Shown here piece after piece: positions 27,595 through 36,933 of a stretch of 64,000 nt of DNA. Both the position numbers and the translations under genes were made by a program. Location: positions 1 to 64,000 of the forward strand of contig JAQWBQ010000008.1 in assembly GCA_028706295.1 (NCBI GenBank), written 5' to 3'. The stretch is from Bacteroidales bacterium. GTDB lineage: Bacteria; Bacteroidota; Bacteroidia; Bacteroidales; FEN-979. Under the pieces are notes generated by a model. That model did no database searches and was not told the origin of the DNA. It was given only the letters and a program-made list of their open reading frames with translations. How positions within the stretch are numbered: the first letter of the stretch is position 1; every line of letters starts with the position of its first letter.

Positions 27595-28530
27595 TTAAGG
27601 CTTTTTTACTGAATTCCTGGCATCGATCTTCTGCAGAAAATACCAGTACCCTCCTTTGAAAAAAAATCCACAGTAAGTTTCACCGGAAGGAACATAATAA
27701 CGATATTGACCTTCCAGTAAAGGATCAATCGGAATTAAATGATCGAAAACCAGTACCTTCTGTTCATTTAAATGCTCTTCAAATGTTCTACGGGCTGAAT
27801 CCCATTTACGGGTAACCGACAAGGGCTGATCTTCATATTTTAACGACATCGAGCTGGAAGCATCGAACATGAATACAACCCGTGAAAAATGACCCGTTTT
27901 GTAATCCGGGAACCGATAAGCCCCAAAGACGGGATGATGCAGGGAGTCAAAACTCAGGATATCAATGACTTTTCGAGTAATTTGCCGGTCTTTACCCGAC
28001 CATCCGAGGAGGGTATAAAAAGTGCCTCCCTCTTCATCTTTGCAGGTGATGATCCTATAATATAAGGCGCCAAACCAATTATCAACACTTAAAATAGCAG
28101 AATCCAAATCGCCACCGAAATCAGACCCGTCGGTTAATGTAAAAATCGGTTTTGTGTCAGATAAGTTCACCTTTATAAATCCAAAATACCGGAATCTGCC
28201 TTCAGTGGTAAGGATATTCCACTGAAAGAAGGTAAGTGAACCATCATCCGAACTGATCCTGTTCAACGTTTTTACCTTCTCGAGTGAATAAGTTTCCGCT
28301 TCCAGCGTCTGTATAAACTCATACAACACCCTGGTAAAGATTTCATTGTACCTGAGTCTCTGAGAATCATTCTTGACCTGCGACATTTCCAGCATCAAGT
28401 AGGAAAGTGTGTCACCAGGTTGGCTGAAACCGATGTTTTTCTGACCGTTACACGTCAGGGATAAGCCAAGGTATCCAAAACATAAGAATCTCAGTACGAA
28501 TGAAACATCCCGGATACTTTGAAAATTCAT
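27595..28530 (-). CDS. Exported protein of unknown function
   Basis: 311 residues with an N-terminal hydrophobic signal ending near LTCNGQK; cleavage after NGQ or lipidation at that Cys are both possible. The mature protein is soluble with no repeats. Clear stretches are DNWFGALYYRI, YTLLGWSGKDRQITRKVIDIL and FMFDASSSMSLKY, which I have seen only in uncharacterised Bacteroidota proteins. DASSSMS resembles a VWA motif but the rest of that domain is absent. It is divergent from the acyl-CoA reductase gene. Confidence 0.7.
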   Translation of the reverse strand: MNFQSIRDVSFVLRFLCFGYLGLSLTCNGQKNIGFSQPGDTLSYLMLEMSQVKNDSQRLRYNEIFTRVLYEFIQTLEAETYSLEKVKTLNRISSDDGSLTFFQWNILTTEGRFRYFGFIKVNLSDTKPIFTLTDGSDFGGDLDSAILSVDNWFGALYYRIITCKDEEGGTFYTLLGWSGKDRQITRKVIDILSFDSLHHPVFGAYRFPDYKTGHFSRVVFMFDASSSMSLKYEDQPLSVTRKWDSARRTFEEHLNEQKVLVFDHLIPIDPLLEGQYRYYVPSGETYCGFFFKGGYWYFLQKIDARNSVKKP

Positions 28531-28570
28531 AACAATTACTACAGTTTCTGCAAAAATGAGAACTTCCGGC

Positions 28571-28578
28571 TAACTTTG
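28571..28578 (+). promoter_or_regulatory. Candidate -7 promoter element of the acyl-CoA reductase gene
   Basis: TAACTTTG, 13 bp before the ATG at 28592, predicting a leader of about 7 nt. The best -33 (TCTG at 28547-28550) is 20 bp upstream. Confidence 0.5.
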
Positions 28579-28591
28579 CAAAAAAAAGGTC

Positions 28592-29638
28592 ATGGAACTC
28601 AAGGCCCGAGTTGATTCATTTGAGATGCTTGGAAGGCAGATAAGATCATTAACCGATCCAGAGAATCCAATCCGGGATGCCGGCTTCATCAGTGCAGTCA
28701 GAAAAGCAACGGCTGAAAATCCCTGGTTTACCGAAGAAAACATTCTTACGTCTCTGAGAAATATTAGCCTGGCGCTTACCCGGGAAAAAATTCAGAAATG
28801 GCTGGAGCCATATTTTCAAAGACTCTCGGATAAACAAGCCCATTTTAATAAGACCATTGCCGTGATCATGGCAGGCAACATCCCAGCCGTGGGTTTTCAC
28901 GATTTTCTGTGCGTTTTGATATCCGGTCACCGGCTTCTGGGCCGTTTGTCTTCACAAGATTCGATACTTGTACCATTTCTTGCAGAACTGCTTTGCAAGA
29001 TCGACTCAAGGTGGAAGGAAAATATTCGATTTACCCGCAATCAGATTGAACACTTTGATGCCCTTATCGCCACTGGTAACGATAATTCTTCCAGGTATTT
29101 CGATTATTATTTCCGAAATTATCCGAACATCATCCGTAAAAACAGGAACAGCATCGCTATTCTGACTGGACATGAAAACCCAAAGGAACTTGAAGGTATT
29201 GCAGATGATTGTCTGCTCTATTTCGGACTGGGCTGTAGGTCCGTCTCCAAAATATTTGTTCCGCCCGATTATGATTTTTCTGCTATCGGTAAGGCTATGG
29301 AAAAATACGCACATTACCTGAATCATCCGAAATATCATAATAATTACATATACAACAAATCCATTTACCAGGTCGGACAAATTCCTTTTCAGGACCATGG
29401 TTTTCTACTATTTAAAGAAGACCCTGAATTGGTTTCACGAATTGCCTGTATTCATTATGAATATGTACAAGATATCAGGAAGTTAGAAACAAAAATAAAA
29501 GAAGACAGATCAAAAATCCAGTGTGTAGTGGCCCTCCCGTCAACCGCTTACAAGTCCATAGCCCCTGGGAAAGCACAGCAACCGGAATTGTGGGATTATG
29601 CCGACGATGTTGATACCATGGAATTTTTACTGTTTTGA
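28592..29638 (+). CDS. LuxC-type acyl-CoA reductase
   Basis: 348 residues of the aldehyde-dehydrogenase-like LuxC family, which reduces acyl-CoA or acyl-protein to an aldehyde with NADPH. It has VIMAGNIPAVGFHDFLCVLI and the active-site Cys215 in GLGCRSVSKIFVP. No luciferase or LuxE gene is nearby, so light production is not implied; a lipid or fatty-aldehyde role is likelier. Shorter than marine LuxC but complete for Bacteroidota relatives. Confidence 0.85.
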   Translation: MELKARVDSFEMLGRQIRSLTDPENPIRDAGFISAVRKATAENPWFTEENILTSLRNISLALTREKIQKWLEPYFQRLSDKQAHFNKTIAVIMAGNIPAVGFHDFLCVLISGHRLLGRLSSQDSILVPFLAELLCKIDSRWKENIRFTRNQIEHFDALIATGNDNSSRYFDYYFRNYPNIIRKNRNSIAILTGHENPKELEGIADDCLLYFGLGCRSVSKIFVPPDYDFSAIGKAMEKYAHYLNHPKYHNNYIYNKSIYQVGQIPFQDHGFLLFKEDPELVSRIACIHYEYVQDIRKLETKIKEDRSKIQCVVALPSTAYKSIAPGKAQQPELWDYADDVDTMEFLLF

Positions 29639-29650
29639 ACCAAAAAATTC

Positions 29651-29681
29651 TTTGAAGAATAAATAAAAATGAATATCTTTG
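29651..29681 (+). promoter_or_regulatory. Consensus promoter of the L31 gene
   Basis: TTTG at 29651-29654, exactly 19 bp, TATCTTTG at 29674-29681. The L31 ATG at 29709 is 27 bp downstream. This is the best promoter match in the window. Confidence 0.8.
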
Positions 29682-29708
29682 CACCCTCATTAAAATATGC
29701 CATTTAAA

Positions 29709-29978
29709 ATGAAAAAAGACATTCATCCAAAAGATTACAGGTTGGTCGTTTTTAAAGATATGTCGAACGATTACGCCTTTCTCTCAAAATCAACCGTTAA
29801 AAGTAAAGAAACCATTGTTTGGGAAGACGGGATGGAATATCCGCTGGTTAAACTTGAGATCTCACACACGTCGCATCCTTTTTACACCGGAAAAATGAAG
29901 CTTGTTGATACCGCCGGAAGGGTGGATAAATTCAAAAGCCGTTACCAGAAACATCTTGATCAGAAGGCTGCAAAATAA
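29709..29978 (+). CDS. rpmE2: Ribosomal protein bL31, type B
   Basis: 89-residue large-subunit protein. It starts [20 protein letters not shown] and has [21 protein letters not shown]. It lacks the zinc-binding cysteine set of the other L31 form, so it is the zinc-independent type B. An in-frame ATG at 29697 adds four residues that relatives lack, so 29709 is preferred. It is a single-gene unit between its own promoter and terminator. Confidence 0.95.
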   Translation: MKKDIHPKDYRLVVFKDMSNDYAFLSKSTVKSKETIVWEDGMEYPLVKLEISHTSHPFYTGKMKLVDTAGRVDKFKSRYQKHLDQKAAK

Positions 29979-30000
29979 GAATATATGACAATATCACCGA

Positions 30001-30034
30001 AAAGCCTCCGTTTTTCGATGGAGGCTTTTTTATT
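30001..30034 (+). terminator. Intrinsic terminator of the L31 gene
   Basis: AAAGCCTCC (30001-30009) pairs with GGAGGCTTT (30020-30028) around a 10-nt loop, then a run of T. It is 23 bp after the L31 stop codon. Confidence 0.9.
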
Positions 30035-30046
30035 CTTTTGATGATT

Positions 30047-30054
30047 TAACTTTG
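30047..30054 (+). promoter_or_regulatory. Candidate -7 element giving a leaderless mRNA
   Basis: TAACTTTG ends 5 bp before the ATG at 30060. With usual spacing, transcription would begin at or within a base or two of the ATG. No clear -33 is visible; that position falls in the preceding terminator. Confidence 0.5.
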
Positions 30055-30059
30055 ACACC

Positions 30060-31250
30060 ATGAATTACATCCTTTTTGATGAAAGCATCGTCCGTACCAA
30101 CTTGCTTCCACTGACTTTTGTCAGACCTGTGGCTGATATTCGCGTCGGAATTCTGACCATCAGGGAAAAATGGGAAAAACGCCTGAAGTCAAAGACTTCA
30201 ACACTGACTGAACCTTACCTGTCGACCAAATTTCCCATTGTCAAAATGGCGGAAAATATTCTGATAAACGGGTCGATTTGTCCGAATGACGAAATTATCG
30301 ATGCTGTAAGTAAACTCAAACCGAATCAGACGCTGGTCTACAACGATACCATCATTGCGCTTCATGTAACACAGGAAGACCTTGAAAGCATTGGAGAAAC
30401 TACCTCTTCAGGCATCGAAGAGATACGTGTTCAAAGCGCGCCTTTAAAAATAAATCATACCTGGGAAATCTTTTGTAAAAATGAAGAGGCAATAGCTGAA
30501 GATTTTCATCTTCTGACAAAAGGCAGGAAATCAAGCAAGATCAGTGATTCGAACCGCCTCCTTGGCGCTGAAAATATTTTTGTCGAAAGAGGTGCTCAGA
30601 TCGAATGTGCGATCCTGAACGGGTCGACCGGCCCGATTTATATCGGTAAAAATGCCGAAATCATGGAAGGGGCAGTCATCAGGGGACCCTTTGCCCTTGG
30701 AGAAGGAGCCCAGGTTAAAATGAACGCGAAGATTTATGGCCCTACTACCATAGGTCCTTTTTGCAGAGTCGGAGGAGAAGTTAATAATTCTGTCATGTTT
30801 GCCTATTCGAATAAAGCCCACGACGGGTTCTTAGGACATTCAGTAATAGGAGAGTGGTGTAATCTCGGCGCCGATACCAATACTTCCAATCTGAAAAACA
30901 CATATGATACCGTCAGGTTGTGGAGCTATGGTAAACAAACTTTTATTAATACCCACCTCCAGTTCTGTGGCCTGATTATGGGGGATCATTCAAAATGCGC
31001 CATCGATACCCAATTTAATACTGGTACCGTTGTCGGCATCAATGCCAATATTTTCGGCAGCGGGTTCCAGCGTAATTTTATTCCCTCCTTTGTCTGGGGC
31101 GGTACGGCTGGACATACTAATTACAGCATAAAGAAAGCGCTGGAGGTTGCTGAGATCGTTTACAAACGCCGACACAGGACCTTTGATGAAATTGAAAAAG
31201 ATCTGCTGACCAGCGTTTACAATCTTACCTTGAAGAACAAATACTTGTAA
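30060..31250 (+). CDS. GlmU-like sugar nucleotidyltransferase with left-handed beta-helix
   Basis: 396 residues. The N-terminal domain (NYILFDESIVRTNLLPLTF, RPVADIRVGILTIREKW) is the divergent NTP_transf_4 type of Bacteroidota. The C-terminal part from about 190 is a hexapeptide-repeat beta-helix with GPIYIGKNAEIMEGAVIRGP and TTIGPFCRVGGEVN. The likely reaction is NDP-sugar formation or sugar acyl transfer, substrate unknown. It is not canonical GlmU, since the classical GxGTRM pyrophosphorylase loop is not seen. It is monocistronic, with its own promoter. Confidence 0.8.
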   Translation: MNYILFDESIVRTNLLPLTFVRPVADIRVGILTIREKWEKRLKSKTSTLTEPYLSTKFPIVKMAENILINGSICPNDEIIDAVSKLKPNQTLVYNDTIIALHVTQEDLESIGETTSSGIEEIRVQSAPLKINHTWEIFCKNEEAIAEDFHLLTKGRKSSKISDSNRLLGAENIFVERGAQIECAILNGSTGPIYIGKNAEIMEGAVIRGPFALGEGAQVKMNAKIYGPTTIGPFCRVGGEVNNSVMFAYSNKAHDGFLGHSVIGEWCNLGADTNTSNLKNTYDTVRLWSYGKQTFINTHLQFCGLIMGDHSKCAIDTQFNTGTVVGINANIFGSGFQRNFIPSFVWGGTAGHTNYSIKKALEVAEIVYKRRHRTFDEIEKDLLTSVYNLTLKNKYL

Positions 31251-31348
31251 ATCAATCTCTTCTCTCCTGGTATAATTGTTGTAAATTACCGGCTCATTTT
31301 ATCCGATTTGGATGCTGTCAGTTTGACAAATGATTGAGGAATTATATT

Positions 31349-33802
31349 ATGGAGCATAAACCCTTCAGCTTTTCTGATATTCTAGATACCGACACAGAAT
31401 ATATCCCCTTGTTATCTTCCGAAGATGAGGAAGCAATGCACGCGGAGGATGTTCCGGAAGTACTTCCCATACTTCCATTAAAAAATACGGTTCTCTTCCC
31501 GGGAGTTGTAATTCCCATAACCGTAGGACGCGACAAATCGATAAGGCTGATCCGCGAATTTTATAAGGGAACCCGCATTATTGGCGTCGTCTCCCAGAAA
31601 GATCCCCTTATTGAAGATCCGGAATTCGGCGATTTGAATTTAATCGGGACCGTCGCTTATATTATAAAGATTCTGCAAATGCCCGATGGGAGTAATACCG
31701 CCATTATTCAAGGTAAAAGACGATTTGTGATGAACCAGGTGGTTCAGTCAGAACCCTATATTTCAGCCCTTGTATCTGCATTTGACGGTCCCGTGGAAGT
31801 TCCTCGTGAAAACGGAGAATTTATAGCGCTCATTGCATCTCTAAAAGATCTGGCGATTCAGATTATCTCAAAGTCGCCAAACATTCCTTCCGAAGCAGCC
31901 TTCGCCATCAAGAATATTGAGTCGCCTTCATTCCTGGTTAACTTTATTTCTTCCAGCCTCAATATCGAACTTCACGAAAAACAAAAGCTTCTTGAAATTA
32001 TCGACCTGAATGAATTTGCAAATAATGTACTTTCATATCTCACCAAGGAACTCCAGGTAGTAGATCTGAAACAACAGATCCAAAATAAAGTCAAAAGCGA
32101 TCTTGATAAACAACAACGTGACTTTCTGCTGAATCAACAACTGAAAACAATTCAGGAAGAGCTGGGAGGCAATCCCAATCTGCAGGAATCAAATGCTCTG
32201 AGGGAACAGGCGGCCGGTAAAAAATGGTCTAAGGAGGTTGCCGAGATCTTTGAAAAAGAGATGAATAAACTTCAGAGGATGCACCCTATGGCCGCAGAGT
32301 ATTCGGTTCAGACCAGCTACCTCGAGACTCTGGTGCAACTACCCTGGGGGGAGTATACCGACGATAATTTGGATCTACGCCATGCGCAAACGGTTTTGGA
32401 TGAAGATCACTTTGGTCTGGAAAAGGTAAAGGAACGGATTGTTGAACACCTGGCAGTGATCAAGCTCAAGAAAGACATGAAGGCCCCCATTCTTTGCCTG
32501 GTCGGCCCACCGGGTGTCGGAAAGACATCTCTCGGAAAAAGCATAGCAAGAGCACTTGGTCGTAAATATACCAGAATGTCTCTGGGTGGCCTCCGCGACG
32601 AATCAGAACTCAGGGGCCATCGTAAAACCTATATCGGAGCCATGCCGGGCAGGGTGTTGCAAAGCCTGAAAAAAGTTAAATCTTCGAACCCTGTTTTTGT
32701 CCTCGATGAAATCGATAAAGTGCTTGGTATGAATATCAATGGCGATCCACAGGCAGCCTTGCTCGAAGTTCTGGATCCCGAACAGAACAACACATTTTAC
32801 GATAATTACCTCGAAGTTGAATACGATCTTTCGAGGATTATGTTCATTGCCACTGCCAATACCCTGAGCACGGTACATCCCGCCCTCCGCGACCGGATGG
32901 AAGTTATTGAACTGCCAGGTTACCTGATGGAAGAAAAAATTGAGATTGCAAAAAGACATTTGATTCCCAAACAGCTACATGAGCATGGATTGAAAAATAA
33001 ACAACTTCTGTTTCCGGATACACTGCTGAAAAAGATTATTGAGGATTACACCCGCGAATCCGGGGTACGTACGCTGGAAAAAACCATCGCTAAAGTGATC
33101 CGGAGCAAGGTTAAAATGATCGTACTTAATGAAAAGTTTGAGAAACGTCTCAAAAACACTGACCTTAAAAAGGTTTTAGGTAGTCCGATCTTTCAGGTCG
33201 AAAAGGATATTTCCAATACCATTCCTGGTGTTGTAACAGGCTTGGCCTGGACCGCTACCGGAGGGGAGATTCTGTTTATTGAAGTCAGTCTGAGTCGTGG
33301 GAAGGGTGACCTTGTTCTGACAGGCAACCTGGGCGATGTAATGAAAGAATCCGCCTCAATTGCACTTGCATACCTGAAAGCACATTGTGAATCACTCGAT
33401 ATTCATCCGGATATTTTTCAACAATGGAACGTGCACATTCATGTTCCTGAAGGCGCCACACCGAAAGACGGCCCTTCTGCCGGAATTACGATGTTCACAG
33501 CCCTCGCGTCAGCCTTCACCCAGCGAAAAGTGAAAAATAAAATTGCCATGACAGGAGAAATCACCCTTCGGGGAAAAGTTCTTCCGGTCGGTGGTATAAA
33601 GGAAAAAATGCTCGCCGCAAAACGAGCCAGGATCCAACATATCGTTCTTTCATCCGAAAACAGGAAGGAAATCGAAGAAATTAAGGAATCCTATATCGAA
33701 GGCCTTACTTTTCATTACATTGAAGAGATGAAACAGATTATCGATATTGTCCTGATGAAGGAAAAAATTAAAAACTCCCTCAACCTGGATTATAAGGTTT
33801 AG
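31349..33802 (+). CDS. lon: ATP-dependent protease Lon
   Basis: 817 residues. Lon degrades misfolded and regulatory proteins in the cytoplasm. The N-terminal LON domain starts LPILPLKNTVLFPGV, Walker A is GPPGVGKT (386-393), Walker B VFVLDEIDKV, and the protease dyad is Ser710 (PKDGPSAGIT) and Lys753 (GGIKEKMLAA). ATG 31349 is preferred over an in-frame TTG at 31334. The oligopeptide-binding lipoprotein gene starts 21 bp downstream and is probably co-transcribed. Confidence 0.96.
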   Translation: MEHKPFSFSDILDTDTEYIPLLSSEDEEAMHAEDVPEVLPILPLKNTVLFPGVVIPITVGRDKSIRLIREFYKGTRIIGVVSQKDPLIEDPEFGDLNLIGTVAYIIKILQMPDGSNTAIIQGKRRFVMNQVVQSEPYISALVSAFDGPVEVPRENGEFIALIASLKDLAIQIISKSPNIPSEAAFAIKNIESPSFLVNFISSSLNIELHEKQKLLEIIDLNEFANNVLSYLTKELQVVDLKQQIQNKVKSDLDKQQRDFLLNQQLKTIQEELGGNPNLQESNALREQAAGKKWSKEVAEIFEKEMNKLQRMHPMAAEYSVQTSYLETLVQLPWGEYTDDNLDLRHAQTVLDEDHFGLEKVKERIVEHLAVIKLKKDMKAPILCLVGPPGVGKTSLGKSIARALGRKYTRMSLGGLRDESELRGHRKTYIGAMPGRVLQSLKKVKSSNPVFVLDEIDKVLGMNINGDPQAALLEVLDPEQNNTFYDNYLEVEYDLSRIMFIATANTLSTVHPALRDRMEVIELPGYLMEEKIEIAKRHLIPKQLHEHGLKNKQLLFPDTLLKKIIEDYTRESGVRTLEKTIAKVIRSKVKMIVLNEKFEKRLKNTDLKKVLGSPIFQVEKDISNTIPGVVTGLAWTATGGEILFIEVSLSRGKGDLVLTGNLGDVMKESASIALAYLKAHCESLDIHPDIFQQWNVHIHVPEGATPKDGPSAGITMFTALASAFTQRKVKNKIAMTGEITLRGKVLPVGGIKEKMLAAKRARIQHIVLSSENRKEIEEIKESYIEGLTFHYIEEMKQIIDIVLMKEKIKNSLNLDYKV

Positions 33803-33823
33803 AAAAATCCCTCCGATTAAAAA

Positions 33824-35503
33824 ATGAGGTACTTTTACAATCTGTTTATGAATAAGTACCCCGCCATATTTCTGCTGATAACATTGTTTTTCCCGGGATG
33901 TTCCGGCCCCGGTGAACAAAATGGCAAAACCGTCTTCCGATATAACGAAGCTGCAAATATCACAACTCTTGATCCTGCTTTTGCCCGCGATCAAGCCATC
34001 ATCTGGGCTACCAATCAACTATTCAATGGGTTGGTTCAGTTGAATGATAATCTCGAAATTATGCCCTGTATTGCCCATAGTTGGGAGATCGGGGATTCGG
34101 GTACCAGTTATATTTTTCACCTCCGTAGTGATGTTTTTTTTCACGATAATCCCGCATTTTTGAATTCAACCGGCCGGAAAGTCACGGCGATTGATTTTGT
34201 GTTCTCATTAAACCGAATACTGGATCCGGCCGTCGCCTCACCGGGGGCTTGGATCTTCAATTGGATCAAGTACGAAAATGGCAAACCTGCATTCACAACG
34301 CTGGATGATTCCACGCTAATTATTAAACTGAACAGGCCATTCCCGCCATTTCTCAGTTTGCTTACCATGCAATATTGTTCTGTCGTTCCAAAGGAAGCAT
34401 TGGATTTTTATAAATCTGATTTTCGACGTCATCCGGTTGGAACGGGACCATTTCAGTTTAAAATGTGGCAGGAAGGAGTGAAGCTGGTCCTGTTAAAAAA
34501 CCAGCGATATTTTGAAACCCGGGAAGGTAAACACCTTCCATATTTAGACGCGGTTTCTATTACATTCGTTGCAGATAAACAATCAGCTTTTCTTGAATTC
34601 ATCAAAGGCAACACCGATTTTCTATCCGGTCTTGACCCGGCCTATAAGGACGAACTCCTGACCCCCGATGGGACTTTACAGAAGAAATATTCCGGGAAGT
34701 TGCACCTGATCACCCAAAACTATCTGAATACGGAGTACCTTGGGTTTGTCCTAAACCAGGGAGGCCCTGCTGCTCAAAAAAAACTAGTGCGGAACCGTTC
34801 TGTCAGGAAAGCAATTAATATTGCATTTGACCGGGGAAAAATGATACAGTACCTGCGTAACAATATCGGCACTCCCGGTCTTCAGGGGATTACCCCTAAA
34901 GGATTACCGTCATTTGATTCGACAGCAATATTCAATGCCTATGATCCTGATCGTGCTAAAATACTGTTGGCAGAAGCTGGATACCCCGACGGGAAAGGTC
35001 TCGATCCTATTGTTCTCACTTCGACCGCAGATTATCTTGACATTTGTAAATATATCCAGCATCAGGTTCAAAAAATCGGGATCAATCTGAGAATCGAAAT
35101 AAGTCCGCCTGCCGCAGTAAAAGAGATGAAAGCAATGGCGAATCTGACTTTTTTCAGGGCTTCGTGGATTGCTGATTATCCCGACGCCGAAAACTACCTT
35201 TCCATGTTTTACAGCCGGAATTTCTGCCCTAAAGGTCCGAATTACACACACTTCTCAAATCCTGAGTTCGACCAGCTCTATGAACAATCCTTATCAACCT
35301 TAAACGATTCCATTAGATTTTCACTTTACAGAAAAATGGACCGGATTATCATGGAGGAAGTGCCTGTTGTCATCCTGTATTATGACCAGGTTCTCAGATT
35401 TACCCAATTGGATATCGAGGGTCTCGGAATCAACCCGATGAACCTGCTTACCCTGAAGTATGTCACAAAGAACCACTTAAACCATCATAGGCAAGAGAAA
35501 TGA
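33824..35503 (+). CDS. Oligopeptide-binding lipoprotein (SBP family 5)
   Basis: 559 residues. A signal peptide ending LFFPGC marks a lipoprotein. The mature part is a family 5 solute-binding protein: NEAANITTLDPAFARDQ, IFHLRSDVFFHDN, HPVGTGPFQF and RKAINIAFDRGKMI. A second in-frame ATG at 33848 gives a tighter signal peptide and may be the true start. No permease or ATPase gene of a Dpp/Opp system is beside it. Peptide binding is the family norm; other ligands are possible. It overlaps the convergent hydrolase gene by 41 bp. Confidence 0.88.
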   Translation: MRYFYNLFMNKYPAIFLLITLFFPGCSGPGEQNGKTVFRYNEAANITTLDPAFARDQAIIWATNQLFNGLVQLNDNLEIMPCIAHSWEIGDSGTSYIFHLRSDVFFHDNPAFLNSTGRKVTAIDFVFSLNRILDPAVASPGAWIFNWIKYENGKPAFTTLDDSTLIIKLNRPFPPFLSLLTMQYCSVVPKEALDFYKSDFRRHPVGTGPFQFKMWQEGVKLVLLKNQRYFETREGKHLPYLDAVSITFVADKQSAFLEFIKGNTDFLSGLDPAYKDELLTPDGTLQKKYSGKLHLITQNYLNTEYLGFVLNQGGPAAQKKLVRNRSVRKAINIAFDRGKMIQYLRNNIGTPGLQGITPKGLPSFDSTAIFNAYDPDRAKILLAEAGYPDGKGLDPIVLTSTADYLDICKYIQHQVQKIGINLRIEISPPAAVKEMKAMANLTFFRASWIADYPDAENYLSMFYSRNFCPKGPNYTHFSNPEFDQLYEQSLSTLNDSIRFSLYRKMDRIIMEEVPVVILYYDQVLRFTQLDIEGLGINPMNLLTLKYVTKNHLNHHRQEK

Positions 35504-36230
35504 ATTGGGGTAATTGGCCTCCAACCTCCTGATGCAAACCCATCTGGTGGCTGATGTGGGTGATAAATCCCTGCCGTGGCCGTAATTCTGTCAGTAATGC
35601 TATTGCCTCCTCGAGGTTAAAATGTGAATAGTGTTTTTTTTCACGTAAAGCATTGACAATAACTACTTCAGATCCCCGTATCTTTTTTTTCTCCGGTTCC
35701 TCTATTTTGACGGCATCCGTTATATAGGTTAATTCCTTAATCCGATAACCGAAAACAAAATTTGAGGTTCCGTAATGCAGGGCTTTGATTGGTATTATTT
35801 GTAAATCGCCGATATGGAATGGTTTGTTATTTATCTTGCGCAAATTTATCTCCGGAACCCCTGGATACGGCTCCTTGTGAAATGCATAGGAGAATTCACG
35901 CCTGATCGATCGCTGTACCCCGGGTGTCGAATAAACATCTGTCGGCCGGCCGTTGAAATAATTAAATGCCCTTACATCATCAAGCCCTCCCAAATGATCT
36001 TTATGATCATGGGTGATCAGGATGGCATCAATGGTACTTACCCTTTCACGTAACATCTGTTGCCTGAAGTCGGGACCACAATCTATAACGATCCGGAGAC
36101 CGTCTGTCTCTACCATAAACGATGAACGAAGCCGCTTGTCACAGGGATCTTCTGAACAACAAACGCTGCAATTACAAGCTATAACAGGTACCCCCTGTGA
36201 AGTGCCTGTGCCAAGAAAAGTGAATTTCAT
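35463..36230 (-). CDS. MBL-fold metallohydrolase (PhnP-like)
   Basis: 255 residues from ATG 36230, which opens on FTFLGTGTSQGVPV. The metal-binding motif is THDHKDH (His74, His76, Asp78, His79). A cysteine-rich stretch CNCSVCCSEDPCDKRLRSS (residues 19-37) precedes it, like the structural zinc site of PhnP-type phosphodiesterases. A phosphodiesterase or related hydrolase is likely; the substrate is unknown and no phosphonate genes are nearby. Confidence 0.87.
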   Translation of the reverse strand: MKFTFLGTGTSQGVPVIACNCSVCCSEDPCDKRLRSSFMVETDGLRIVIDCGPDFRQQMLRERVSTIDAILITHDHKDHLGGLDDVRAFNYFNGRPTDVYSTPGVQRSIRREFSYAFHKEPYPGVPEINLRKINNKPFHIGDLQIIPIKALHYGTSNFVFGYRIKELTYITDAVKIEEPEKKKIRGSEVVIVNALREKKHYSHFNLEEAIALLTELRPRQGFITHISHQMGLHQEVGGQLPQFISLAYDGLSGSL

Positions 36231-36246
36231 TAAGGTTCTTTTCCGG

Positions 36247-36254
36247 CAAATATA
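36247..36254 (-). promoter_or_regulatory. Candidate -7 element of the MBL hydrolase gene
   Basis: The minus strand reads TATATTTG, 16 bp upstream of the ATG at 36230. It supports the short start rather than the frame extension to 36314. No convincing -33. Confidence 0.4.
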
Positions 36255-36319
36255 GTGTCTTTGCTCTATCAGACCATACTTTTTCATGTGACTGGTCGTT
36301 AGGTGTAGGATCATGAATG

Positions 36320-36350
36320 GTTGAATATTGATTAGATTCTCCTACCTTTG
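36320..36350 (+). promoter_or_regulatory. Promoter of the DUF6913-dapA operon
   Basis: GTTG (36320-36323), 19 bp, TACCTTTG (36343-36350), then 25 bp to the ATG at 36376. Confidence 0.65.
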
Positions 36351-36375
36351 CACAACCTGAAAATATCAGAGAAAA

Positions 36376-36933
36376 ATGTTTCGGAAAATCAGAATCAGGA
36401 TTGGTAAATATTACTTCAGAAAAGAACAGGAACATCGCCAGCGAAATTGTAAGCTGATGAATCTTGGGGAAGCCAAAAGAATTGGGATTCTATATACACT
36501 GGATGATGTCCCCGATTATGAAAGGGTGTCGGATTTTGTTACCCGCCTTCAGGGAGACCATAAAGAAGTTAAAGCCCTTGGATTTGTCAAGAATAAAAAC
36601 CTGGTTCAACGATTCCTCCCAAAGCTTTCTTACGATTTCTTTAGCCGCAGGGACTTGACCTGGTTCTATAAACCCATTCACAGCCAGGTTCGCGATTTCA
36701 TTGAAAAGGAATTTGATTTGCTTATTGACCTGAGTATTGGCGATAATTTTCCCCTGAAATACATTTCGGGACTTTCAAATGCCTTGCTTAAAGTGGGATG
36801 CTTCTCATCTGAGAACACCAGCTATTACGACCTGATGATCGATCCGAAACCCACAATGTCATCCGATGAATACCTTGGACAAATCCAGCATTATCTCACC
36901 ATAATCAATTCCCATGCGAAAAGGATTCAATAA
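36376..36933 (+). CDS. DUF6913 family protein
   Basis: 185 residues, basic N-terminus, no signal peptide or membrane helix. Recognisable family stretches are RIGILYTLDDVPDYERVSDF, FSRRDLTWFYKP and FDLLIDLSIGDNFPLKYISG. It occurs upstream of dapA in many Bacteroidota, and here its end overlaps the dapA start by 20 bp, so the two are coupled. Function unknown. Confidence 0.85.
   Translation: MFRKIRIRIGKYYFRKEQEHRQRNCKLMNLGEAKRIGILYTLDDVPDYERVSDFVTRLQGDHKEVKALGFVKNKNLVQRFLPKLSYDFFSRRDLTWFYKPIHSQVRDFIEKEFDLLIDLSIGDNFPLKYISGLSNALLKVGCFSSENTSYYDLMIDPKPTMSSDEYLGQIQHYLTIINSHAKRIQ

Noticed and set aside
28592..29638. Bioluminescence operon because of a LuxC-type gene
   Set aside because: No luxA, luxB, luxD or luxE nearby. 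LuxC-type reductases are common in non-luminous Bacteroidota.
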